Assembly: GCF_016808095.1 (NCBI RefSeq)
Contig: NC_068974.1
Span: 10,354,001 to 10,418,000, forward strand
Source of the DNA: Vigna angularis
Taxonomy: Eukaryota > Streptophyta > Magnoliopsida > Fabales > Fabaceae
DNA: 64,000 bases
Direction of reading: 5' to 3'
Shown: one piece after another, positions 22,500 to 35,083 of the stretch
How positions within the stretch are numbered: the first letter of the stretch is position 1
Layout of the letters: each line of letters starts with the position of its first letter
The notes under the pieces: generated by a model
What the model saw: only the letters and a program-made list of their open reading frames with translations
Databases searched by the model: none
Told to the model about the DNA's origin: nothing
Made by a program: the position numbers and the translations under genes

Positions 22500-22866
22500 T
22501 GTGAAATGAACTAACTAGTAGCAAAGTGGAGAGCAATGCGCGAAAGATATGGAGGTAGCGTGGAGAGCAGTTCGTTTGGTTGGAGACTCCAAGGCAACAA
22601 CGGAGTTCCTTTATGTGGCATCGGTGGAGACGTTGGGGCAACAGTGGAGGGAGCAGCAGCAGAGAGAGTAGTGATACAGAAACGTTGTTGGAGGGAGTGA
22701 GATGCACAACCCTCAGTGTGACAAAAATGGAGGCCCCGTGGTCGTTGAAGGTAGTGGCAGAGGGAGCAGCGGTATCGTTGGAGGCAATGAGATGCACAAC
22801 CGTGAGCGCGACACAAATGGAGCCACTATGGTGGAGTCCATGGAGGTTATTCAGACCTCGATAAAT
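22500..22866. other. G-rich block with a 90-bp internal duplication
   Basis: GAGATGCACAACC occurs at 22699 and 22789, and the surrounding 40 bp are similar, giving a period of 90 bp. Open frames on both strands are caused by this composition; no domain is seen. GGAGAGCAGT-like strings recur at 24105, so it may be part of the CACTA subterminal region, split by the LTR-like fragment that follows. Confidence 0.4.
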
Positions 22867-24061
22867 GTACCGAATCATATCAAGTAATATAAAATTGTAA
22901 GCCAAGTATCGTATCCCAGAAGACTCATGACACTAAATAGACATGTAATACCTCAATAAATTACGACTTAAGAATATCTTCATTCGTTTAAAATGCAAAA
23001 TACAGAAAAAGTAAATATGAATCCAATTTCATCAATTGCGGCAAAACACAAAAGTGAGTGAATGATATTGATAATATGAGATGAGTATGTTGTTGGGATT
23101 TATATTTCACCGTCCTTACTCTCATGCATATATGAATTTATCTTCTTCATTCAATTGTTAGTGTCACTCTCTAAATTACTTAAAACCCGATCCTTCGGCG
23201 AAGAAAGTCCAACCTTAATTATTAGACCACAATCCCTTGAATCCCTAATAATTAATTCTGCATTACGAACAGAAATTTAAGACAACCGAACCTCCTATCC
23301 CCATCCCTGGGCAATATTGCTTTTGGGAGAAATTCTCCATATCGTGGTTTCTAGGTATTTCCTAATAACAAAGAAGATCATAAAATCATGCCATGAATGG
23401 TTAAAACATAAGAAGCATAAAGAAAAGGAAAAAACCCCTAACAATTAATGAAAGAAGCATATAGCAATTCAAAACAAATTCAAATACATGAGAGTTTAAA
23501 GGTTACATCTTCCCTAACAACAAATAAGATTAGTTCTCCATTATCATGAAGAAACTAGGTGTACAATGGAATGAAAGTGATAGAAAAATCCTAGAAACTG
23601 AAGAGGAGAGCTCTTGCATCCAATTCTGCCTCCAAAGAGTCGAAAAGTGTGATTTTGCGTCTCTACCATCCTAAGATCCAAACCCCAACATATACAGGTC
23701 CTTAAATAGATCAGAAAATAAAGTCCAAGCCCAAGATGTTGGTGCTCCACGCTGCTACTTAGGGCGCTCAGGCATGGCTCCACGGCATATCGCGCTGGGG
23801 GCCTCAAAAAAGGGCCCTCAATCGTCCTGCGGCCTTCTATAGCCTTCTTTTTTGGTGCTTTTTCTATCCTTATGAGTTCCAATTGCTTGCTACTTTAACT
23901 CCTCTTCTAAATAATTCCAATATCCTACAAAATCAAGGGAAATTAGTAATAAAATCATCAAGTCTAACCTCAACTCTCTTCAATCACAAAATAAACTTGA
24001 AACAAGGAATCAATAAAGTTTCTAAGTCAAAAAGGGTTAATTTAATATCAAAATTGAATCA
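22867..24061 (+). mobile_element. gypsy LTR-like fragment inside the CACTA remnant
   Basis: Starts near TGTACCGAATCATATCAAG and ends GAATCA at 24061. Its last 260 bp match 18010-18273. It contains no coding frame and is probably a solo LTR or LTR plus a little flank. I could not find a clean target duplication, so its borders are provisional. Confidence 0.5.
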
Positions 24062-24063
24062 CT

Positions 24064-24862
24064 AATAATGGTAACTTCAACCGTTATTAGAAGCCGACAG
24101 AGAGAGCAGTGGAGAAGCGATACAGAAACAGGCAACAACGCAACGAGAAGAAGACACATGAGGAAGCAATGAACAATGCATTTTGTTTTAACTCTCGAAA
24201 ATTTTAACCTATGAATGAGCTACTACCTCTGTTCCTCAAATAACCGAGGCAGTAGGCACTCTAGTGCCTCAGTTGTATAGTATATTGATGCATAAACCTT
24301 AAGAAAAACTCAAAATACATTATGTAATTGCAATTTTGAAATTATAGCCAGCGTATATGCCTCGGTCTGTGGGCAAACCGAACCATAAAGCCCCTACGAC
24401 ATCGGCTAAGCGAAAACCGAGGCAATATAGGTTGCCAAAGTGGATTTTGGAACATTCAGTTTGAGACGTTGACTAGTTGTGGCAGGACATACTGCCTCGG
24501 TTCTGAGCACAACCAAGGCAGTATGCCCTACTCTAGGATTTTTCAGAGGATATTAGTGCTTGTAGAGGGATTTTGCGGAGTTATATGCTTCAGTTGACAA
24601 GATAACCAAGGTAGAATTTTATTCCCAAAAAGGTGTCAGACAAAAACTCTTATTTGAAGATGGCGTAGTTGGTTGGCGAAGGGTTTTATGCCTCAATTTC
24701 TTTTTTAACCGAGGCAATAAAGCCTTTAGGCATCGATTATTTATGAATCGAGGCATATACTTTGGCTCTTATTACGAAACTGCCACCGTGTTTTTATACG
24801 CTTCAATTTTTACGAAATCGAAGCGTATATAGCGCATTTGAAACTCTTGTTTTTACTAGCGG
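24064..24862 (-). repeat. CACTA subterminal hairpins with CCTCGGTT/AACCGAGG arms, and degenerate TIR
   Basis: Stem-loops of 30-45 bp with arms such as ATGCCTCGGTT and AACCGAGGCA occur at about 24225, 24357, 24498, 24586, 24688, 24728 and 24807, some decayed. The outer end on the minus strand reads CCGCTAGTAAAAACAAGAG, close to a CACTA TIR (CACTAGTAAAAA) with the first bases altered. Directly after 24862 begins sequence paralogous to 46960 (inverted), so 24862 is a good estimate of the 5' end of the minus-strand CACTA element. Confidence 0.6.
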
Positions 24863-25069
24863 TATATAATCATTTAAGTATATCTAGCCAATATTAGATT
24901 TTGTAGAGAATTTTAATAAAATGATTTAAGATAATATTTTGGATACTATAAATTACATTAAAATATTATATATATTTGGATGTTTACAATGTTAAAAAAA
25001 CTTAATAATTTTATAAAATTTGTGATAAAATATTTTATTTTTAATATTTTTATTATAGAAAAAATATTA
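24863..25069 (+). repeat. tail of a CX3C-peptide gene unit (unit A0), left piece
   Basis: TATATAATCATTTAAGTATA and the next 200 bp are the reverse complement of 46740-46970 and of 59700-59910 with scattered differences. The match resumes at 28144 after the Tat-type insertion. The gene belonging to this tail should lie left of 24863, but that position is occupied by the CACTA remnant. Confidence 0.8.
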
Positions 25070-25799
25070 CAAAGTGTTTTGGTTGAATTGGTCCGAGTGT
25101 CGATCGTCCTTCTTTGCTTTATTCTCTTTTGATCTTCAATTCTCCCCGAGAACGCGATCCACTCCAATTGGTTGTTGACCTGTAGAAGACACTCCGACGC
25201 TCAAGTCAGATATCTTTCATAAAGAGGTTTATATTTTATTCGGACAGAAAAGGATCATTGTACCTGGACATCAATTGTCTACTTATAAGGCTTGTGACAG
25301 TCACGTCCATTGATTAACCATTAGGGCAATATATTTTAGGTAATCAAACCCAATAATTAAATCCTTAATGTTGTATATTTGTAGAGTGTAAGGCAAACTG
25401 ACCTATTAGTACCTGCTTAATGACAATCAATTACGATCGATATACTTCATATAATACATAAGCCCCCCAAGTCCGAGCAAGCTCTTTGTTAAAAGAGCTG
25501 CGTAGGGATTATTATGAGCTTTAAAAGAGGTCGCTCACATTGTCTTTAGGGAGTCTATCTTCGATGTTTTAAGTCTTCATTGCTCTATGTACCGAGTGGC
25601 GAACTCTAGGAGTTCTCTTTGGATTTGTTACTTAGGCTGAACAAAAAATGCTAAGAGTTCTCTTTGAAATTTTTTCCTCTACAAGAGATTTTCACTCCAA
25701 AAAATATGTTTTTAAATAAAGTAAATGCTTCAATATTTATTTTTATAATGAATGACATTGGAACCTAACAAAGCTAAACCTATTGAGTAGTTGATTGAT

Positions 25800-26445
25800 A
25801 AGAGTTCTTTTCTGAACTTCCTGCGTTGAGCGCAGATTTCTGAAGGCATTTTTCTGACTTCCTGCGTCGAGCGGAGATTTTTGAAGCCATTTTTTTGACT
25901 TCCTACGTTGAGCAGTGATTTCTGAAGCCATTTTTCTGACTTCCCCCCAAGCGGCTTGAGGCAGGAGTCATTTTTCTAACTTCCTGCGTTGAGCGGGGAT
26001 TTCTGAAGCCATTTTTCTGACTTCCCCCCGAGCGGCTTGAGGCAGGAGTTATTTTTCTGAGTTACTACGTTGAGCGGAGATTTCTGAAGCCATTTTTCTG
26101 ACTTTCCCCCGGGAGGCTTGAGGCAGGAGTCATTTTTCTGACTTCCTGCGTTGAGCGGGGATTTCTGAAGCCATTTTTTCTGACTTCCCCCCGAGCGGCT
26201 TGAGGCAGGAGTCATTTTTCTCAGTTACTGTGTTGAGCGGAGATTTCCGAAGCCATTTTTCTGACTTCCCCCCGAGCGTCTTGAGGTAGGAGTCATTTTT
26301 CTGACTTCCTGCGTTGAGCGGGGATTTCAGAAGCCATTTTTCTGACTTCCCCCGAGCAGTCCTGAGGTAGGAGTCATTTTTCTGACTTGCTACGTTGAGC
26401 GGGGATTTCTAAAGTCATTTTTCTGACTTCCCTCCTAGCGGCCAT
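25800..26445 (-). repeat. tandem array 1, about 81-bp unit of two 41-bp halves
   Basis: The half-unit has GACTTCCTGCGTTGAGC, then GGGGATTTCTGAAGCC and ATTTTTCTGACTTCC; the alternate half carries CCCCGAGCGGCTTGAGGCAG. From 25945 the two halves alternate with an 81-82 bp period, about six times. The first three copies are of the simple 41-bp type. Minus ORFs here only reflect the absence of stops in the repeat. Confidence 0.9.
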
Positions 26446-26449
26446 TATA

Positions 26450-27600
26450 ACCTGACCAAGTTGAGGTCTGAACCTCTTTGAGAATAATATTTTATAATTT
26501 AAAATTAAGAGTCTTTAGAACCTGAAAAGGTTGAACGCAGCTTTGAACCATCCTTTGCATAATATTTTATAATTTAAAATTGAGAGTCGGTAGAACCTAA
26601 TAAGGTTCAACACTGCTCTGAACCATCTGTGCATAATATTTTATAATTTTTATAATTTAAAATTAAGAGTCGTTAGAACCTCACAAGGTTGAACGCAACT
26701 CTGAATTATCCTGTGCATAATATAATTTAAAAGTAAGAGTTGGTAGAACCTGACAAGGTTGAACACAGCTCTAAATCATTGTGTGCATAATATTTTATAA
26801 TTTAAAATTAAGAGTCAGTAGAACCTGACAAGGTTGAGCGCAGTTCTGAACCATCCTGCGCATAATATTTTAAAATTTAAAATTAAAGGTTGGTAGAACC
26901 TGACAAAGTGGAATGCAGCTCTGAACCATCGTGTGCATATCATTTTATAATTTAAAATTAAGAGTTGGTAGAACCTGACAAGGTGGAACGCAGCTCTGAA
27001 CCATACTGTGCATAATATTTTATAATTTAAAATAGAGTCGTTAGAACCTGACAAGGTTGAACGCAGCTCTGAACCATACTGTGCATAATATTTTATAATT
27101 TAAAATACAAGGTTGAATGTAGCTTTGAACCATCCTGTGTATAATATTTTATAATTTAAAATTAAGAGTCTTGACAAGGTTGAACGCAACTCTGTGTGCA
27201 TAATATTTTATAATTTAAAATTAAGAGTCGGTAGAACTTAACAAGGTTGAACGCACTTTGAACCATCATGTGCAGAATATTTAATAATTTTTATAATTTA
27301 AAATTAAGAGTGGTTAGCACCTGACAAGGTTGGACGCAACTCTGAATCATCCTGAACATAATATTTGATAATTTAAAATTAAGAGTTAGTAGAACCTGAT
27401 CCTGACAAGGTTGAACGCAGCTCTAAACCATCCTGTGGATAATATTTTTTAATTTAAAATTAAGAGTCGTTAGAACCTGACAAGGTTGAACGCAGCTCTG
27501 AACCATCCTGTGCATAATATTTTTACTCACAAAAATGAGTTAAAAAAATATATTATAATTTGGAAATTATAATGTAAATTAGAACCTGTCAAGGTTGAAT
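26450..27600 (-). repeat. tandem array 2, about 75-bp unit, roughly 14 copies
   Basis: Consensus pieces are AGAACCTGACAAGGTTGAAC, GCAGCTCTGAACCATCCTGT and GCATAATATTTTATAATTTA, in that order. Copies vary in length from about 60 to 85 bp because of small deletions. Confidence 0.92.
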
Positions 27601-28143
27601 GTAGGGTTGAACGTTTCTGAAAGTTCTCAAAATAAAAGACATGCCTTTAGGAATTATTACGAAATTTTTTACTCTTATCGCAAAACCTGGTGTTGATTCG
27701 GAGTAGCGATGTCGAGGGCTTCAAGGGGATGTCGTTGGACCCACGGTGGGCCCCAAAATGTTTCGGTTGAATTGTTTCAAGGGTCGGTCGTCTTGCTATG
27801 CTCTCTTTTGATCTTCAATTCTCCCTAATAACGTGATCCACTCCAATGGGGTTGTTAACCTGCAGGAGACACTCGGACGCTCAAGTAAGATATGTTCCAT
27901 AAAGAGGTCTATATTTTATTAGGACAGAAAATGATCATTGTACCTGGACATCACTTGTCTACTTATAAAGCTTGTGACACTGACATGCATTGATTAACCA
28001 TTAGTGCAATATATTTTAGGTAATCAAACCCAAAAATTAAATCATTAATGTCGTATATTTGTAGAGCGTCAGGCAAACTGACCTATTAGTACCTGCTTAG
28101 TGACAATCAATTCCGATCGATATACTTTATATAGTACACAAAA

Positions 28144-29080
28144 AAGTAGATAAATGCTTTTAGAATATATTTTTATAAATATAATTTAGATAATTCAAAT
28201 TTGTTGTAAAATCATTTTGAATACAATTAATTGTCTTATTTCATTATGTTTTGGTATTCACTTATTCCTCTCGTTATAGATTATACAAATATTACACAAT
28301 TGTATTACAAAAAGTTATTTTCACTCAACTATTGATGAAAATAAAATTTAAAGTAATTACTACTTATTTTACATAACAAAATGTATTCATATTTTCATTT
28401 CAAAAAATATTATCTAAATAATTTTTTCATAATTTAAATATTATTTTCTTACATCATTAGGATGACAATATGACCCTATAAACTGACATCATTATAATAT
28501 GAATTGATTATCCACTATAGCAATTATACGTTGTCACATTTCACTAATATTACAAGGTTGTAATTTAACAAAATAAATAAAAATAACATTTTGCATAAAG
28601 AATAAGAATTAAATTAACACGAGATAGACGCATTAAATAATTCTAAAATAAATTAGAACAAAACACTCGTACATTAAATATTTACACTTTTTTAATATTG
28701 CATTAATTATTTATTTATTAAATAATTTAAATTTATACATATGTACAAAAACACACATATATATAATTTTTATATAAATTATTTAAACACTATATTTAAA
28801 ATTTATGAGACATAGTCACAAATTACATTCATTGATATATTAATTATATAATAAAATAATATAGAACATAATAATATTTTTCCAATTAAAGTATATTTTA
28901 CTGACTAAATATTTTTAAGAATGGAAAAGTATAATATTTTTTTCTTTATAAATTTGTATTTAACTTTCTATATTTAAATATTGGGTTTTAAATATGAAAC
29001 ATAGTCAAAATTTACATGTAATTATATCTTAAAATAATAAATAAGTTATTAATATTTTTATTTTTAACTAAATTCTGTTG
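28144..29080 (+). repeat. CX3C-peptide unit A: end of A0 tail and upstream region of the A gene
   Basis: 28144-28580 is the reverse complement of about 46290-46740; 28600-28750 matches (inverted) 59522-59650; 28780-29085 matches (inverted) 51500-51985, the upstream region of the unit B gene. It therefore preserves the junction between two neighbouring units. At the junction it has only a short ACACACATATATATA tract (28750-28765), where units B and C have a long (TA)n and a Mutator-like element. No gene is present in this stretch. Confidence 0.78.
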
Positions 29081-29085
29081 ACTAA

Positions 29086-29825
29086 TGTACTATAGGATAC
29101 CTGATCCTCCAACGGTCGACCGGTAACCCGGGCGACCTGACAACAGTTAAACCAAACCTGACGACAGATGTCGTCATATCGTATGATCACTGATCCTCCA
29201 ACGGTCGACCGGTAACCCGGACGACCTGACAACAGTTAAACCAAACCTGACGACAAATGTCGTCATATCGTATGATCGCACATTGTCATCGACCACTTGG
29301 CGCTCGACAACCAAACAGTAATGTCGCGACATGTGACGTTCATACGACAAGTCGCCCATCCATGTCGACACACAGGACGATCGACATACAGCGCACAATA
29401 TCGTAGCATACGGTTTAGCGGTTACAGATAAGCGGTTACGCATATTAGCTAACCAACGCCATGAATCACGGAAGTAATTGACTCCGCGTCAATACACAAC
29501 CTAGCAGTTACAACTTCTACATAGTCCAACTCGATAACTGCCCGGATTTTCAGGTAACAGTTTATTTTACTGTTTTAAATATACGAAACACGCCAGGAAA
29601 AAGGTACGTTTTTCCCCTAGAAGAAATTAAGAAAGATTACTCTTGATCTGATTCATCACATCCCTTTCTGACTTGAGTGTCGGAGTGCCTTTGCAGGTAC
29701 CCAGCCCATCTTTACTGAGAGAAGCAGAGAAGACAGAGAGAAACAGCACAGTGAGAGCAATACAAAGAAGAAGCAGTCCAAAGTTGTTAGGCTCGAATCT
29801 TGGTCTCCACATCCCTACTGAAACA
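29086..29825 (+). repeat. 5' LTR of the Tat element, with an internal 89-bp duplication
   Basis: Starts TGTACTATAGGATACC and ends CTACTGAAACA. The segment beginning CTGATCCTCCAACGGTCGAC occurs twice in tandem (29101 and 29190), and the same duplication is in the 3' LTR, so it predates insertion. Confidence 0.96.
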
Positions 29826-29882
29826 TTTTGGCGCCCACCGTGGGGCCCGAGATTTACTATCCCAACAACGACCACCGGAGCA

Positions 29883-32800
29883 ATGAAAGATTTCAACACG
29901 CGTGAGTTGATCAGGCAGCTGCAGGCGCAGATTGAGACGCAAACACAAATCATAAAGGAACAACAAGAGGTCCAACGCAAACAGGCTAAGGAGATGGCGG
30001 CGATGAGGGCACAGCTCCCACCACCGGAGTTGTCTACCTCGAACAGGCAGGAGGAGAACGAGGTAAGTCATCATGGAGAAGCTTCAGATCTTGTTGGCGG
30101 GGGAAGAAAGGGGCCTATTCCCGTCCGCCTCACCAACCTGCTTCCGTTCACGGAGGCCATTATGCAGGCGAACATGCCAGACAAACCTCCCCCAACCTTA
30201 GAACGTTACAATGGTTCTGAGGACCCTGACAACCATCTACGTAATTTTATAAATGCCATGGCATTCTATACTGACAACGACCCGGTAATATGCAGAGCTT
30301 TTTCTTTATCTCTTAAGGGTGAAGCTCTGGAGTGGTTCCATAATCTTCCACGGAATTCCGTAGATCGTTTCGCCACTATCGAATCCTTATTCCGAAAGCA
30401 GTATGCAGCCAATAAAAAACCGGCGGTGACTGCTGCGGAGCTTGTCCATACCAAGCAGGAGAAGGATGAGACCCTGAAGGCTTTTATGCAACGGTACATC
30501 GAGACGGCCCGGCGCGTAAAGGATATCACTCCCGCTTTCATTACCAGCAATCTCTCGTCCTGCTTAAGGCCGGGGCAGTTTGCGGAACAGTTGTATGCTG
30601 ATCCCCCAGCATCCATGGAAGACTTGCAATCCACTATTGCAAAATTCATCCGCATCGAGGACCACCGTAACTCCAGAAAGAAACAACATCAAGATATCTC
30701 CAGCCAGGAGGCAAGGAAACCAGTGAAGTGATCCACTAACGACTACAAGCCGGACCGAACACCTCAGAAGGAGTCGGGGTGGACGTCTAAGTACGATCGT
30801 TATACGACCCTCAATGCACCACGGGCGAGGGTGCTTGAAGAGGCCTTACACGCCGAGCTCTTGACCGTGCGGCGAAAGGCCACCCCGAAGAATGCAGACA
30901 GTAACAAAACCTACCGGTTCCATATGAACCAGGGGCACGACACAGAAGAATGCAACATGGTGAAAGACGAACTAGAGAGACTCATCCGTGCAGGTTATCT
31001 CCAGAATTACATCAAGGATAGAGTCCCCACTAGAGCCGCCACTCCTCGCCGAGGAGATCATCCTAGGCGAAGCCCCCAACGATCACACCCTAGAGATGAT
31101 CAACACCGAAGGCGATCGCGCAGTCCGCCTCGACGGATAGAGAGAGAACGCTCGGTCCGAGGCCGCATTGACACCATATCTGGCGGTTTCGCCGGAGGGG
31201 GCGTATCAGCTTCAGCAAGGAAGCGACATTTGAGACAATTGAAGTCGGTTCACATGGTCGAGCGACAATCTCGGTCGATTCCCGACATCATATTTACGAA
31301 CACAGACTTTCATGCACCCGACCCTGATCATGATGATCCTATGGTCATCATAGCTAGTATCGCTCGGTATGATGTCAGCAAGGTCCTCGTCGACCAGGGG
31401 AGTTCGGTTAACATTTTGTATTGGTCCACCTTTCAAAAAATGGACCTATCTGAGGATCTCATGGCCCCGTTTAACGAACAAATCGTAGGATTCTCAGGAG
31501 AAAGAGTGGATACCAGAGGATATCTGGACCTGCGAACTCGGCTCGGAATAAGTAGGGAAGCACCTGAACTTAGAATTCGGTTCCTGCTGGTCGAGGCGAA
31601 TACATCGTATAACGCCCTGCTAGGACGGCCTTGCCTGAATGCGTTTGGAGCGATTGTGTCTACTCCTCACCTCGCCATGAAATTTCCAAAAGAGCATGGT
31701 ACCGTTTGTACCGTGAGGGCAGATCAACGAACAGCCCGACAGTGTTATGTGGCCGGGCTAAAAGTAACCCCTTTCATTCCAACTAGAATGGCGAAGGGAG
31801 CCGAGGCAGCGGCAGTCGACTTAGACCCCCGCACCAACGTAGACGAGCGTCTTCATCCGCAAGGCGAAGTTAAACTCATATCCTTGACGACTGACTCATC
31901 TAAAACCACCAGCATTGGCGGGGACCTCCCCTCAAGTGAAGAACACGATCTGGGACATATACTACGGAACCATGCAGATTTATTTGCATGGACGACCGCC
32001 GACATGCCAGGAATTCATCCTGGGGTCATGGCCCACAAATTTTCCGTCTTCCGGGAGGCACGACCTGTCGCCCAGAAGAAGCGACGGTTCGGGGAGGAGA
32101 AGCGCAAAGTCATTCAAGTGGAGGTCGAGAAGTTGATGAACGCCCAGTTTATCAGGGAGTTAACTTACACTACGTGGTCATGGTTAAGAAGTCAAATGGT
32201 CATTGGAGAATGTGTGTCGACTTCACAGATCTCAACAAGGCGTGTCCCAAAGATTCATATCCCCTACCTAGCATCGATCGCTTGGTAGATAGAGCTTCGG
32301 GTCATGTTATACTGAGTTTTCTCGACGCTTATTCAGGATACAACCAGATCCCAATGTACAAGCCCGATCAAAGCAAGACGGCCTTCATTACCGAACGCGC
32401 TAATTACTGTTATGAGGTAATGCCGTTTGGATTGAAGAATGCCGGGGCCACTTATCAGCGCCTCATGGATAAAGTATTCCATCATCAAATAGGACAATGC
32501 ATGGATGTATATGTCGACGACATGGTTATTCGCAGCAATTCTATGGAACAACACCTGCAGGATTTGAAGGAAGTTTTTGGCCAACTCCGACGGTACAGCC
32601 TGCGCCTTAACCCTTCCAAGTGCACTTTCGGCGTCCCCGCAGGTAAGTTTTTAGGCTTCATGCTCACACGTCGAGGCATTGAAGCTAATCCGGACAAGTG
32701 CAGAGCTGTACTCGATATGACTGCTCCGCAAAGTCTAAGAGATGTCCAACGTCTAGTGGGGCGGCTAACCGCTTTGTCCCGATTCATCCCGAAGCTTGCG

Positions 32801-35083
32801 GAGCACATCAAGCCCATCCTAAAGAATCTGAAAAAGGGGACCACTCGACACTGGGACGATGATTGTGAAGCAGCATTCAACACTGTCAAACACATTCTCA
32901 CCAGTCCTCCGATTATGGCTCGACCGGATGATGGGTCTGACTTGCAGCTGTACATTGCGGCATCCCACCACGCTGTTAGTGCTGCCATGATACAGGAGGC
33001 ACCCTCCCTTAAGTTGATATACTTCATCAGTCGTACACTGCAGGGGGCCGAAGAACACTATTCTCGAATTGAGAAAATTGCCCTGGCATTGCTCACTGCT
33101 TCTCGTCGACTACGACCATATTTCCAGAGTCATCAGGTGGTAGTCCGCACAGATCATCCCATAGCCAAGATCCTTCGCAAACCAGACTTGGCAGGAAGGA
33201 TGGTCTCCTGGTCCGTGGAACTGTCAGAATTCGGACTCCGCTACGAGCCGTGTGGGTCCGTCAAGGGTCAACACTTAGCAGACTTTGCGGCTGAGTTGCT
33301 ACCCACACCAGAGGACTCAATCACAAAGTGGCTACTCAGTGTAGATGGATCCTCTGACAAAAGGGGAGGAGGAGCCGGTGTCGTTCTAGAAGGACCGGAT
33401 GGTTTAGTCATCGAGCAAGCCATCACCTTCAAATTCCCAGCTAGCAATAACCAGGCCGAATACGAAGCCTTGATTGCTGGCCTATCCCTGGCCAGGGAGT
33501 TCACGATTGATCGTTTAGAGTGTCGGATGGACTCAAAGTTGGTAGTCGGCCACGTGAACGGAACCTATCAACTCAAAGATAATCAGCTATTGCGTTATTT
33601 CCACAAGGCTCAAACCTTACTCCGAAATTTCGTCGAGGTTAGCGTCATCCATGTACCCAGGGAACAAAACGCAAGAGCAGATCTCTTGTCTAAATTAACT
33701 CACTCCAAGGAGCGAGCACAGCTATCCTCAATCATTAAGATGACGCTCGACCGTCCTGTGGTGGAAGCGTTCGTCACCAATGTATCGACACCTACAACAG
33801 ACTAGCGCCAGAAGGTCAAGGATCTTATGGAAAAACAAGACAATGGAGATAGCATTTCTGTGGTTGATTCCAAGCGCATTGCACGTTTTGTGTGTATAGG
33901 TGACGACCTATACCGTCGCGGCTATGGCACTCCTCTGTTGAAGTGCATATCAGAGGAAGAGGCAGACTACGTACTACGCGAGCTGCACACCGGGATATGT
34001 GGATTGCACTCTGGCAAACGGACCATGAGAGCACGTGTTCTCCGCGTAGGATATTATTGGCATACGCTCGACCACGACTGTGAAACATTCGTCAAGAGGT
34101 GTATCTCTTGTCAGGCCCATGGTCACGACATCCACGCACCTCCCGAAGATTTGCACAATATTGTCTTTCCCTGGCCGTTCGCCCAGTGGGGCCTCGACAT
34201 AGTTGGACCGCTGCCGATCGCCAAAGCGCAAAACAAGTTCCTCCTAATGGCGGTCGACTACTTCACAAAATGGATAGAAGCCGAGCCGTTGTCCGTTATC
34301 AGTGCCCAACGAGTGTAGAAGTTCATCTGGCGTCTCATCTGTCGGTTCGGCCTCCCTAAGAAGATCATCACCGACAACGGTCGCCAATTCGTTGAGTGCA
34401 AGCTAGAAGATTTCCTTAGCCAGTTGGGCATCAAACATGTCACCTCGTCCGTCGAACATCCTCAAACAAACGGCCAAGCAGAGGCCGCGAATAAAGCCAT
34501 ACTGACAGAGTTAAAGAAGCGACTCGGTGAAGCCAAGGGTTTATGGGTGGAGGAACTACCAGAGGTTTTATGGGCATACAGGTGCACTCCTCACGGATCT
34601 ACAGGGGACACGCCATTCAACCTGACTTACGGCACTGATGCCATGCTCCCAGTCGAAGTTGGCGAGCCTTCATTGAGGCGCAATATCACTGATATGTCCC
34701 TTAATGAGGAACAGTTGCGGATGAATCTCGACGTCCTTCCTGAACGTCGAGAGGTCGCCGCCATCCATGCAGAGGCACAGAAGCGAATGCTATCTCGCCG
34801 ATACAACACCAAAGTCAAACCCAGAACCTTCAAAAGTGGAGATCTGGTATGGAGGAAGCGGGGAGAGGCTAGGAAGAACCGAGCACACGGTAAGCTTGCG
34901 GCCAACTGGGAAGGACCATTTCGAATTGTAGAGGACATGTCAAACGGAGCATATCGCCTCCAGCTTCTTGATGGACAACCAGTTCCCAACACCTGGAATG
35001 CACTCACCTTAAATACTACTTTAGTTAGCTTTCATTTCTTGTTGGTTATTCCTACCACGTTTTCTAATTATGTTTCCAAATAA
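29883..35083 (+). pseudogene. Tat gag-pol polyprotein, four disabling changes
   Basis: From ATG 29883: a Gln/Glu coiled coil (to about 30010), the gag domain (30200-30660, EALEWFHNLPRNSVDRFATI), a knuckle-like FHMNQGHDTEEC (30923), an Arg/Ser-rich linker, aspartic protease (about 31330-31650, DQGSSVNILY), reverse transcriptase (32150-32640, catalytic YVDD at 32510-32521), RNase H (32940-33290), archaeal-type RNase H (33330-33700, SVDGSSDKRGGGAGVVLEG), and integrase (33960-34620; HHCC finger, then D at about 34196, D at about 34371 and E at about 34481). Breaks are TGA 30729-30731, a frame loss near 32170, TAG 33803-33805 and TAG 34316-34318. At 32170 about ten nt seem to be lost between GTGG repeats. 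All parts otherwise align in one frame per segment. Confidence 0.93.

Larger units (their letters stand above)
25070..28143 (-). mobile_element. small non-autonomous Tat-type LTR element made of tandem arrays
   Basis: LTRs are 25075-25458 (384 bp) and 27759-28138 (380 bp), flanked by CAAAG (25070-25074) and CAAAA (28139-28143). The paralogous unit B has the uninterrupted site GCAAAGAAATAGATAAATG, which confirms the borders. In minus orientation, the 5' LTR (28138 to 27759) is followed by GGGGCCCACCGTGGGTCC, close to the PBS of the large Tat element, and the 3' LTR is preceded by a GCTCGGACTTGGGGGGC polypurine tract nearly identical to that of the Tat element. The interior has no gene and is almost entirely two tandem arrays. 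Confidence 0.85.

Noticed and set aside
26815..27054. 79-codon minus ORF with repeated RAAFHLVRFYQ
   Set aside because: Translation of the 75-bp tandem array; the repeat is non-coding elsewhere in the array.
25800..27600. Regularly spaced repeats that could be mistaken for a CRISPR array
   Set aside because: Units are contiguous, degenerate, of plant LTR-element context, without unique spacers or cas genes.
33268..33504. Minus-strand ORFs across the Tat gag-pol (also 30266-30655, 32485-33027, 34627-35007)
   Set aside because: Shadows of the polyprotein reading frames in GC-richer sequence; no similarity to the antisense ORF family, which lies only at 35573-37489.
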